DNA of 64,000 nt from Bdellovibrio sp. (GTDB taxonomy: Bacteria; Myxococcota; SpSt-1050), in NCBI GenBank assembly GCA_020725805.1, contig DYEF01000016.1:1-64000 (forward strand). Direction: 5' to 3'. Under the pieces are notes generated by a model. That model did no database searches and was not told the origin of the DNA. It worked only from the letters and a program-made list of their open reading frames with translations. Position numbers and translations under genes: made by a program. Shown in pieces: positions 51,755-60,363 of the stretch (positions within the stretch are counted from its first letter, which is position 1; every line of letters begins with the position of its first letter).

Positions 51755-54700
51755 CTATTCTTCATCAATCTTGCCCGAATCCTTTTTGGTCTCATTGGGT
51801 TTGCCGGGTTCCTTCTTTATCTCTTCCTTCTTTGGTTCTTCCTTCTTGTCAGGCTGTTTCTTGGGTTCTTCCTCGGCATCGATCTTCCCACCCTCACCCT
51901 GTTTTGCCTGTTTGACCTCCGGAGCCTTTTCCTGTTGCGGGGACGGCGGCGCCTTCTTTTCCTCCACCTTCTGGACAGGCGGCTCGGCCTCGTCTCTCAG
52001 CATATCAACCTTTGTAATCACATCAAATGAATTGACCGCCACAAAATCCTCGGTAATCAGATTTATCGGGTCCTTCATAAGTGGATACTTGTTGGGAGAG
52101 AGTTTGTTCAGACTCTCGAGGGTCTTTTTGGTCCATTCATTTACCACCTTCAGTTCGATTGCCTTCTTTCTTGCCTTTTCATAAAGGGCAATCGCCGCCT
52201 CCTCAATGGGTGCGGCAAATTCAGAGAGCGAACTCTTGTAGACTATCTGCTCTTCTTCGGTCTTCAGTTCCTTCGGAATCGGTGCCTCATAGAAAGATTC
52301 GGCAAATCTCTGCTTGGCATAACCCATTTTGTACATAGCTGCCAGAATCCATTCACCTACGAGATACTTTGCAATATTGGCATAAGCCTCTTCGACCTTC
52401 AGGTTCCATTTTGCCTTGTCGTTGAGCTGCTGTTTCAGTATCTTGGTGTTCTGGGTCCCTCCTATCTTTATTCTCTCGTACTGCTCAAAGAGTTCCTCTG
52501 CCTTCATAAATTCACACTTGGCGGCAAGATATGCCGGTTTGTTATTACCTGCGGGGAGTTTCCTCTTTTCGAATTCTGAGATTGTCCTGTCATAATACTG
52601 TTTTGCAAGTTTCTGATTCTTTAGTTTCTCATAAGTCTCACCGATTTTGAATGTGAGTTCAACGATGGTCCCTCCCTGCTTGGCATCCTTATAATATTTG
52701 CTTATATATCTCTCGGCGGTTTTAATCAGGTTATTGTAATCCTTCGCCTTTTCATACACGATTATGGATTTGTAGAATGCAAAAGGAGCCTTTTCGTGAT
52801 TCGGAAACATCTCTGCAAATCTTACGTATTGCTTTGCCGCCTCTTCATACCTCTGGAGATTCTCAAGAGCATTTGCCGCATTGAACAGAGCGGGTGCGCG
52901 ATTCTTGGATTCAGGGTACTTTTCCACGAGCATAAGGTAGTTGTTGATAGCTTCCTCAAACTTGAACCCGTTCTCCTGATTGTAGGCCACCTTGAAGAGT
53001 GCTTCGTCGGCAAATGATGACTTAGGATATTCCTTGAATATCCTCTCGTAAACGGTGGCGGCCGATTCGAATCTGCGGGACATCTCGAACGAATAGGCTG
53101 CGTTCTGCAACGCCTTATCGGCATATTCGTGCTTCGGTTTCTTATTGACAAACTTGATCAGTTCGGCAGCCGCCTCTTCATATTTCTTTGCCTCAAACAA
53201 GTTCATCGCGTGTGAAAAGAGCGCTCCTCCCTCGAGGATATTCATCTCTTCGTTGAATTTTTCATCTCCGAATCCGCGCTTCTGATAGTCTTCGGTAACC
53301 TTCGCGAGATTCAGCCAGTCCTTATAAACGAGATATGTCTGCGTAATGAGACGGGCGGCAACCTTTGCCCTCTCGCTCTTGGGATACTTATCGATAATAA
53401 ACCCGAGCCTCGTCCTTGCCTCATCCAGATGAAATCTCTGGTAATAAACAAGTGCGAGGGTAAACTGATAATCGGGAACCTTCTCGTAATCGGGGTAGTT
53501 TTTGATAACGTATTCTATTGCCGCAATATATTTTGTCCTGAGTTCGTCAATCGGCAGAGGCTTTATCTGGGCGGGGTCCTTTATATCCTTTGCCTGCCAG
53601 GTCTGATACTCCTCTATCTTCTTCTCCTTCAGAAGCCTGTTTATTTCATCCTCATATGCGACAGGGGCATAGATAGCAGATTCCTTCTTGTACTGGGTCC
53701 CGGCCGGTGAATCCCTCACATTCTCATATTCCCTCGCGGCGTCCAGAAATCTCATTGAATAATAGAGGGCATCTGCATAGTAATAATTCATCTCGTATGC
53801 CTCTTTCGAGTTTTTGAACATTCTCAGATATTCGGCATACGCATCAGCGGCCTTTTTGAAATAAGTCAGAGCCTCTTCCTGCTTACCGGCGTTCTTATAA
53901 AACTGTGCCTGCTGGTGGATATACAGTGCAGCCGTATAAAGTGCCTTCTCTATGAGAGTATTGGCATTCGCCCTCGCCTCCGGGTCATCCTTGTTGCGCT
54001 TGAACCACTCCGAATTCTCGGAATAATTCTGAACGAGCAGCATCCTCTCCTTAGATGCAGCCTCGTTGTCCTTCTCGCCGATAAGATAACAGTTTATTAT
54101 CTTCTCCTGAATCAGGGGTGCCTGCGGTGAATACGGGTCGAGCGTCAGGTAATGCCTGTATGCCTCAACCGCCGCTGCAAAATTCGACTTACCCTCGAGC
54201 ACAAGTCCCGGAGTCTGATATAAGAGATCTCCCATCTCCAGAGTAACTTCCTTCTCATAGGGAGGATTCTTGCGCTGTTTGAAAAACTCGATCAGTCTGC
54301 CGACACCCGATTCTGTCCAGTGGTCATCGGCAAAAGCGATAGCAATATATTTGATGGATTCCGGTCTCATCTCTGACTGGAGTTTTATGTCAGTACCCTT
54401 TTTGGCATCATAAAATTCTATCAGGTCGGCAAAGAGATTTACAGCCTTCTTCAGGTCATCCTTACGGTAATAGGTCCAGGCCATCTTATACAGGGCATTC
54501 GGATATAAAATGCTCTCCTTGTCGGCCATTGCCATTTGGTAAGACTCAATAGCCTTATCAAGCTCGGGTGGATCGGCATCGTCGAAATAATAGTTACCTA
54601 TACGCATATATGTTTCGGCATAGAATTTGCTCTTTGGATAATTGTTGACGAGTTTGTAGAATACCTCGACCGCCTCCTTCTTCTCGTCCTGTTCGTAGAG

Positions 54701-55435
54701 GGCGTAGCCTAGGAGATAATATACCGCATCCATATACTGATACTTAGGGAAATCTGCTATTATCCGTTGATACAGCTTGATACAGTTCTCGAGTCTCTTC
54801 CTCGGTTTCTCGGGAAGTGCCTTTATCTTACCGTCATCATAATCCTTTTCGAGCTGTGCATAGTTGTCGGTTGCTGCAAAGTATTCATCAGTTGCCTTTT
54901 CGAAATAGAGTTCGGCAAGTCTGAACATAGCGTGCGGCGTATATCTCGGGTCGTTCGGATATTTCCTGAGAAACTCCTCAAGCCTTGCAATGACCGTCTC
55001 TCTCAGCGCCCGCTGCTCGGCCTCGAGCTGCTGAACGGATTTGTCATAAAGACCGGAGATACTCTCACGCTTTGTATCTCTCTTGAGTTTAACGACTGTG
55101 ACTATCTCCTGCTTATATTCATTGGCTGCCTTTTCGAACTGCTCTACAACCTGAGTAACCTCTTTTACAAGTCTTTCGTATTCGCTTTCGGGCTTTGCAG
55201 GCTGTGTCTGGACATTATCCGTCTTTTTGTCTTCTGCCTTAACCTCCTGTGTTTTGGCTGCCTCAGCATTATCCTTCTTATCTGACTTCACATCCTTCTT
55301 CGGGTCTTCCTTTCCTGGTTCACACTTCTTTGCAGGCTCATCCTTACACTCCTCCTGCTGGGCAAAAAGACCTGATGAAAAGAAAACCATCAGAATCAAA
55401 ACAAAAAGCAGACTTTTATACCTTAAGCAAACCAT
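51755..55435 (-). CDS. Giant exported TPR protein (1226 aa)
   Basis: A signal peptide (ending SGLFAQ) precedes a charged low-complexity region, a coiled coil (about 90-150) and then many TPR/TolA-binding-like helical repeats to about residue 1000 (e.g. FRLAELYFEKATDEYFAA, MYRIGNYYFDD-like MRIGNYYFDD). The tail is Pro/Lys/Glu-rich, contains GGKIDAEEE and ends DSGKIDEE. It is the size and style of AgmK/GltI-like proteins of Myxococcus gliding clusters, though orthology is not proven. It lies four bases after the 785-aa TPR gene. Confidence 0.82.
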   Translation of the reverse strand: MVCLRYKSLLFVLILMVFFSSGLFAQQEECKDEPAKKCEPGKEDPKKDVKSDKKDNAEAAKTQEVKAEDKKTDNVQTQPAKPESEYERLVKEVTQVVEQFEKAANEYKQEIVTVVKLKRDTKRESISGLYDKSVQQLEAEQRALRETVIARLEEFLRKYPNDPRYTPHAMFRLAELYFEKATDEYFAATDNYAQLEKDYDDGKIKALPEKPRKRLENCIKLYQRIIADFPKYQYMDAVYYLLGYALYEQDEKKEAVEVFYKLVNNYPKSKFYAETYMRIGNYYFDDADPPELDKAIESYQMAMADKESILYPNALYKMAWTYYRKDDLKKAVNLFADLIEFYDAKKGTDIKLQSEMRPESIKYIAIAFADDHWTESGVGRLIEFFKQRKNPPYEKEVTLEMGDLLYQTPGLVLEGKSNFAAAVEAYRHYLTLDPYSPQAPLIQEKIINCYLIGEKDNEAASKERMLLVQNYSENSEWFKRNKDDPEARANANTLIEKALYTAALYIHQQAQFYKNAGKQEEALTYFKKAADAYAEYLRMFKNSKEAYEMNYYYADALYYSMRFLDAAREYENVRDSPAGTQYKKESAIYAPVAYEDEINRLLKEKKIEEYQTWQAKDIKDPAQIKPLPIDELRTKYIAAIEYVIKNYPDYEKVPDYQFTLALVYYQRFHLDEARTRLGFIIDKYPKSERAKVAARLITQTYLVYKDWLNLAKVTEDYQKRGFGDEKFNEEMNILEGGALFSHAMNLFEAKKYEEAAAELIKFVNKKPKHEYADKALQNAAYSFEMSRRFESAATVYERIFKEYPKSSFADEALFKVAYNQENGFKFEEAINNYLMLVEKYPESKNRAPALFNAANALENLQRYEEAAKQYVRFAEMFPNHEKAPFAFYKSIIVYEKAKDYNNLIKTAERYISKYYKDAKQGGTIVELTFKIGETYEKLKNQKLAKQYYDRTISEFEKRKLPAGNNKPAYLAAKCEFMKAEELFEQYERIKIGGTQNTKILKQQLNDKAKWNLKVEEAYANIAKYLVGEWILAAMYKMGYAKQRFAESFYEAPIPKELKTEEEQIVYKSSLSEFAAPIEEAAIALYEKARKKAIELKVVNEWTKKTLESLNKLSPNKYPLMKDPINLITEDFVAVNSFDVITKVDMLRDEAEPPVQKVEEKKAPPSPQQEKAPEVKQAKQGEGGKIDAEEEPKKQPDKKEEPKKEEIKKEPGKPNETKKDSGKIDEE

Positions 55436-55438
55436 AAC

Positions 55439-57739
55439 CTACTTCTCGATATCAAATTCAAACTCTTCCTGAACAGACCTCAGCTCCTTATCCTGATCAT
55501 CTCTCAGCTTACCGATTTTCTTGTCTATCTCTTCCTTCTGCTTCCATGCCACGTCCACAAGCCCCACATCTGCCTTCAGCACAAGGTCCGAGAATAGCTT
55601 ATTGACCTGCCTGAAACCTGCGTATCCTATCTTCCCGATAAGCTCCTTCGAATCCTCTGTCATCTGGGAGGCTATCTTCCTGTAATCCTCGAGATTCTTC
55701 TTCTCCCTCTCGATTACCTCTGTAAGCGCCTTGACCTTCTTGTCGACAATCGCATCTATCCTCGAATCGAATTTCCTGAATTCATCATCATACTGATTGA
55801 GTCTTGAAATCAGATTATCCACCCTGTTGAGCAGTTTTGTATCTTCCTGAGAGAGCCTGTTCTTGAAATTGTCAAGCATCTTTCTCTCTTCATCTTCTAC
55901 CTTCTTGAGTTCCGCTCTCCTGTTCTGGTCTTCCGACAGAACGCTCAGGGCTCCGATCTTACCCCTCTCCTTCTTTATCTCGCCGGTGTAGAAGACTATA
56001 TCCTGCTCTATTGCGCTGACGTTGTTCCACTCGGTTTTTATCTTCGCTGCAAAATCCTCCTCCTGCTCCTTGTTCCCGAGTTTGCCTTTGTTATCATTGA
56101 GCCATTTTTCCACAGCAAATAGCTGTGCCTTCATCCCCTCGACTGCCACCGTGAGCTGATGTATGACCTTTTCGATTGCCGATATCTTCTTTACAATCTC
56201 ACGTTCTTTTTCTTCGAGTTCCTTTGCACCCTTCGGAAGCGAATCCACAATCTGTTTCAGTTCCTCCTTCTTCTTCTTTATCTCGTCGAGATTCCTGCGT
56301 TCTTCCGGAGACACATATTTGCCGACAATCTCAGTCCTTACATTTGCAAGCTGCATCCTGATTTCGTCAAGACCAATCTTTATATCCGCCGCCTTGAGCT
56401 TCGAATCCCTCAGTGACGGAAAGATTACAACCTTATCTGCACTCTTCAGCTTTGCCTCAATCGCATCTGCCATAACTACTATCTCGTCGATTGAGGTCAC
56501 ATTGCCTTTTATATCGGTGGCTATCCCGAGCGCCTTTTTGACTTTGTTGTCTGTAGATGCCCAGTTGAAAGCCACAGGCGGCAGAACCTTCTTCAGCGCC
56601 ATCCCGTCCGGCTCCCTCAGAAGGAGTTCCTCGAAGTACTGAACAGGATTATCCTTCTCTTCCAGAATCGAATGAAGCTGTTCCTTGACGGGATAGTATC
56701 TGTCCACCATCTCCTGAAAATTCTCCGTGGCAGAGCCGTATTCGCCGAGTTTCATTATTACCGAACCGTAAAGAGCCTTGGCATTCAGAAGCGCAGGTGT
56801 CTCGTTCGTGGAAAGCAGCATTATCTCAAGTGTCTGCTTTGCCTTCTGATACTCACCGGACTTCACATATATCCATGATATTTCGTACAATGCCTCTTCG
56901 AAATGGACAGAATCCCTCGGGATTCCCTGATATGCATCCAGTGCCTCCGGATACTTGTTGAGCTCGTAGTAAAGTCTTCCGATTGCCAGTACGGCCTGCT
57001 CCTTTATATCCCTGTGCTCCGGAGTCTGCGCCTCGAGAGTCTGAATATTTTTAAATATCCCAAGCGCATTATCGTAATTCTTCTTCTTTACATCGATCAC
57101 ACCCAGATAGAAACGGGAGTTAATATAATATTCCGAATTCCTGTCGATAAGATTGAAAATCTCGACCGCCCTCGAAAGGTCTCCCCTCTTGTAAAGGGTC
57201 TTGCCCAGTGTAAAGTATATACCGCTCGTTATGGCCGAGTTGGGAAGCTGCTTGACTATACCGAAATATTTCTCAAGACCTTCGTAGTTGTTTGTAATAG
57301 CAGATATCTGGATGACCCTCTCCAGGGCTGTATAGAAATACTTCTTGTCTCCCTTATTAATCAGTTTATTGAAGTAATTGCGGGAACCGTAGTAATTCTT
57401 GATTTTATAAAGGGATTCTGCGAGCAGATTGACGGCATCCCAGTACTGAGGCTCCTTCTCGTTTGCAGGATCTTCCACTATATCGTAAACGAGCACCGAG
57501 GCTGCCTGATAATCCTGCAGATAAAAGAGTGTCTCGGCCCTCGCATATCTCTTGGAAAACCTCTCTATATCCAGCGACATCTCCTCGGGAATGATACTCT
57601 CCTTGAGAATAAAATTCATTGTCTGTTCAAGCGAGTACATCCTTTTCTCCAGGGCATCCAGCCTCGAAGGTATACTATTATCCTGAGCCATTGCAAAGGT
57701 CTGAAGAATTATCAGAATTGTCAGTACCCGTAATAACAT
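55439..57739 (-). CDS. Exported TPR and coiled-coil protein (about 766 aa)
   Basis: I choose the ATG at 57739, which begins a good signal peptide (LLRVLTILIILQTFAMAQ), rather than 57796, which overlaps the upstream gene. TPR-like helices run to about residue 380 (SKRYARAETLFYLQDYQAASV, EALYEISWIYVKSGEYQKA). The C-terminal half is almost all predicted coiled coil (KKKEELKQIVDSLPKGAKELEEKE). It is in the same operon as the two following TPR genes and probably forms a periplasmic rod or scaffold. Confidence 0.8.
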   Translation of the reverse strand: MLLRVLTILIILQTFAMAQDNSIPSRLDALEKRMYSLEQTMNFILKESIIPEEMSLDIERFSKRYARAETLFYLQDYQAASVLVYDIVEDPANEKEPQYWDAVNLLAESLYKIKNYYGSRNYFNKLINKGDKKYFYTALERVIQISAITNNYEGLEKYFGIVKQLPNSAITSGIYFTLGKTLYKRGDLSRAVEIFNLIDRNSEYYINSRFYLGVIDVKKKNYDNALGIFKNIQTLEAQTPEHRDIKEQAVLAIGRLYYELNKYPEALDAYQGIPRDSVHFEEALYEISWIYVKSGEYQKAKQTLEIMLLSTNETPALLNAKALYGSVIMKLGEYGSATENFQEMVDRYYPVKEQLHSILEEKDNPVQYFEELLLREPDGMALKKVLPPVAFNWASTDNKVKKALGIATDIKGNVTSIDEIVVMADAIEAKLKSADKVVIFPSLRDSKLKAADIKIGLDEIRMQLANVRTEIVGKYVSPEERRNLDEIKKKKEELKQIVDSLPKGAKELEEKEREIVKKISAIEKVIHQLTVAVEGMKAQLFAVEKWLNDNKGKLGNKEQEEDFAAKIKTEWNNVSAIEQDIVFYTGEIKKERGKIGALSVLSEDQNRRAELKKVEDEERKMLDNFKNRLSQEDTKLLNRVDNLISRLNQYDDEFRKFDSRIDAIVDKKVKALTEVIEREKKNLEDYRKIASQMTEDSKELIGKIGYAGFRQVNKLFSDLVLKADVGLVDVAWKQKEEIDKKIGKLRDDQDKELRSVQEEFEFDIEK

Positions 57740-57758
57740 ATCCTGTTTCACCAAAGAT

Positions 57759-58529
57759 TTATTTCGACGATACCGGAATACTCTTCTTCTCTTCAACTAC
57801 CGGTTTTATCTCCACATCAAATCTGACCGCCGGCCTGTCCTTGAGGTCAGTAGTCAGACTCCCCTTTTCGTATGCTACAACCTTTACTTTCGTTATTTTA
57901 CCTTCCTCGACATAAAAAGTGTAACTGGATTTTACCTTGAACTTATACTGATTCAGATATGAAAAGAGACCGAATCCGTTACCTCTGTAAACCAGATATA
58001 CGCTGACTGTATGATTGCCCGGGACCATACTCGACGACGGAAGTATTTCAAAGATATCTGTGTTCTCCAGCGAGCCGTCCTGATTGACCTTACTGAAGAT
58101 CTGGGTTCCGTCAAGTGAGAAGGAAATGGACTCAATCTTAAAGGAGGAGCCCATCTGGTTGTTGAAGAGCATATTTATCTTGGCACCCGATATCTTGCCC
58201 ATAAGGACGGTCTCCTGCAAGAGTGTAAGCCTTGCCTTGGACCTGAAAACCCGCTCTTTCAGTTCGTTTACCTTCTCCTCGAGATTCTTTATCTGAATGG
58301 TATAAGCCTCATTCATAACATTGGCATCATCTCCTACCTGAGCCTTCGGTGCCGTCTGGGGAGCTGTATCCGAGTTCTTCACGTCGTCGGCCTGTTCTGC
58401 CTTAACCTCGGTAACCGGCTGGGCAGGGGTGGTATTCTGTGAAGGATTTCCCTGTGCAGACACCAGAGACGGGCAGATAATAATTAAAACAATACAATAA
58501 AGAACAGGTTTTCTGAATATGCAGGCCAT
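57759..58529 (-). CDS. Exported coiled-coil/beta protein of the TPR operon
   Basis: The start is taken at the ATG at 58529 (MACIFRKPVLY), with AAAGGGG eight bases upstream, giving a signal peptide that ends near LVSAQG. A Gln/Thr/Pro-rich linker leads to a short coiled coil (LEEKVNELKERVFRSKARL) and a C-terminal beta domain (PGNHTVSVYLVYRGNG, YTFYVEEGKITKVKV). It would be periplasmic. It lies just upstream of the 766-aa TPR gene and may be part of the same complex. No family is recognised. Confidence 0.7.
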   Translation of the reverse strand: MACIFRKPVLYCIVLIIICPSLVSAQGNPSQNTTPAQPVTEVKAEQADDVKNSDTAPQTAPKAQVGDDANVMNEAYTIQIKNLEEKVNELKERVFRSKARLTLLQETVLMGKISGAKINMLFNNQMGSSFKIESISFSLDGTQIFSKVNQDGSLENTDIFEILPSSSMVPGNHTVSVYLVYRGNGFGLFSYLNQYKFKVKSSYTFYVEEGKITKVKVVAYEKGSLTTDLKDRPAVRFDVEIKPVVEEKKSIPVSSK

Positions 58530-58545
58530 TCTTAAACCCCTTTCG

Positions 58546-58574
58546 AGTATAAGACAATATAGGGCTTTTAACAA
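58546..58574 (-). promoter_or_regulatory. Candidate promoter within the envelope cluster
   Basis: On the minus strand TTGTTA (58569-58574) and TATACT (58546-58551) are 17 bases apart, just upstream of the AAAGGGG and ATG at 58529. A further TTGACA lies at 58588-58593 without a well-placed -10. It could start a transcript for the TPR/Tol operon. Confidence 0.4.
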
Positions 58575-58631
58575 AATAAAATCCAAATGTCAAAAAAGAA
58601 ATAACATTTTATTTAAAACATTCATTATTAC

Positions 58632-60296
58632 CTATTTAACAGGGTTTGCCTTCAGGGTAACCTTGCCGTTTTTTATCATTACATCCCGGTAATTGCCGTT
58701 CTTCATAAGTTCTGCCTTTGTTGCCTTGATCTTCTCGAGAAAGTTATCGAAGTTGAGATTTTCTATGGACTCACCATTGTCAAGCCTCATAGAAACATAT
58801 TTATCAAAGACCTTCCTGAATTCGTCGAGGTCGGTTGCCTTGGCAACCTGTCTGGCCCTGTCCAGTTCCTCAATCTGTTCAAGGGATGCAACCATTGTGG
58901 CTTCCGGATTATACTCTTCCGCCCTTTCATCCTCAATCAGCTCCCCTACATCCTCGGAAGAAAGTTCATTCCCTACAAATATCTCGCCGGACATAGGTTT
59001 TGGTACGGCAGACGGGATATCCGTACCACCATTCGTACTCTTTACCTCGGTGATAGCAGCCGGCTTTGAATCCTGAACTGAAGGCTTTGGTTTAATCTCC
59101 TGTGAAACCGGCTTTGGGCTTATCTGGGGAACCTTTATCTCACCTGTAAAAGTCCTTCTGATATCTTCCTTCGGACCTGCATCCGAGAAAATAGTCGATG
59201 CCTTGGCGGGAGTCGCCACCTTCTCCCTTGCCACAAAGAGCAGTTTATTTATCATCCGCACAAGTTCATCGAACGGAGACGGTATCCTGTTTTCGGGAAT
59301 CTGGACAGAAAAATTACCCTTGATTGCAGGGAGAAGACCGTCCTTTATCAGGTTTACATTGGAATAGATTGTCCGTGAGATACTGAAAGATACGACTATG
59401 CCAATAATCAGAACCCCTATCAGAACCACGAGTACAACAAACTGAATATCCTTCAGCTCGGAGAACCTGCCCGCAAGCTGTGAAGTAACTGCCATTTTTA
59501 TATCTTTTCCCGGTACGAAGTCCTGAAAGACAGTAATCATAGCCGGTATGTCCGATGGGAAATACGGACTCTCCTTCCCCTTCAGTCTCCCGTGCAGAAG
59601 CACCTTGTCTTTTGCCTGGAGTATATCCACAAGCACCTCGGGAGCAGTCTGCCTGAATGTAGATCCGATGAGGTTATCCTGTGAAAAGATACTGATATCA
59701 AACGATGTTACATCCCTGATACTGAATGCTAGAGAATCATCGATAACCTTAACCACAATGACCGAACCTGCAACGGCGTTATCCATAAAGACAGGGGCGA
59801 GCGAGATAATATAGATCTTGTTTTTGTGTGTAAAAATGTCACAGGAGATATTGTTTTCCTTAACTTTGGAGAATAGCTCGGAAGAGATGATAATATTCAG
59901 AATCTCATCCTCAACCAGCGATATCAATGCCTTATCCGCAATGTCATAATAGGCAAGTATATACTCCGTCTTGGGATTGAAATTCAGTTCGAGTTTACCA
60001 ACAATAACCGAATGCATTTTAAGTTTGTCAATCTGTCCCTTCAGATTTGTTATCTTCTTCTTCTTCATCTCATCCTGAACAATGCTTATCTGATTGGCGA
60101 TATTTACAGCCTTGAGTCTGTTTGAGAGCCTGAAGTTGTCGAACACCTCATTTAATCTTCCGGTTGCGCCCAGAAGTTCGGTCTTACTGTTTTCGAGCAC
60201 CATCTTATATGACCCGTAGAATATAAAAAGGGCAAAACAGAAGACAGTTGCAATCATTATAAACGGGATGAGAAACCATAATTTAAATTTAAGCAT
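58632..60296 (-). CDS. Membrane protein with Cache-like sensor and MXAN_5187-like C-terminal domain
   Basis: The ATG at 60296 (MLKFKLWFLIPF) begins a first transmembrane helix. A periplasmic region of about 250 residues resembles a Cache sensor, with a second helix near residue 285-310 (VVLVVLIGVLIIGIVVSF) followed by a HAMP-like stretch. A Pro/Lys/Ser-rich linker contains EYNPEATMVASLEQI, reminiscent of phosphothreonine/FHA targets. The end LDEFRKVFDKYVSMRLDNGE...KANPVK matches what I know as the MXAN_5187 C-terminal domain. It may sense an external signal for the cluster. Confidence 0.75.
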   Translation of the reverse strand: MLKFKLWFLIPFIMIATVFCFALFIFYGSYKMVLENSKTELLGATGRLNEVFDNFRLSNRLKAVNIANQISIVQDEMKKKKITNLKGQIDKLKMHSVIVGKLELNFNPKTEYILAYYDIADKALISLVEDEILNIIISSELFSKVKENNISCDIFTHKNKIYIISLAPVFMDNAVAGSVIVVKVIDDSLAFSIRDVTSFDISIFSQDNLIGSTFRQTAPEVLVDILQAKDKVLLHGRLKGKESPYFPSDIPAMITVFQDFVPGKDIKMAVTSQLAGRFSELKDIQFVVLVVLIGVLIIGIVVSFSISRTIYSNVNLIKDGLLPAIKGNFSVQIPENRIPSPFDELVRMINKLLFVAREKVATPAKASTIFSDAGPKEDIRRTFTGEIKVPQISPKPVSQEIKPKPSVQDSKPAAITEVKSTNGGTDIPSAVPKPMSGEIFVGNELSSEDVGELIEDERAEEYNPEATMVASLEQIEELDRARQVAKATDLDEFRKVFDKYVSMRLDNGESIENLNFDNFLEKIKATKAELMKNGNYRDVMIKNGKVTLKANPVK

Positions 60297-60323
60297 AGGC
60301 AAACCTTAAGAAAAACCGCAGGC

Positions 60324-60352
60324 CTTATATACTAAATAATCCGTTATGTCAA
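60324..60352 (-). promoter_or_regulatory. Candidate promoter of the sensor-like gene
   Basis: On the minus strand a consensus TTGACA (60347-60352) and TATAAG (60324-60329) are 17 bases apart, about 30 bases before the ATG at 60296. Confidence 0.5.
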
Positions 60353-60363
60353 AAGATAAATCA

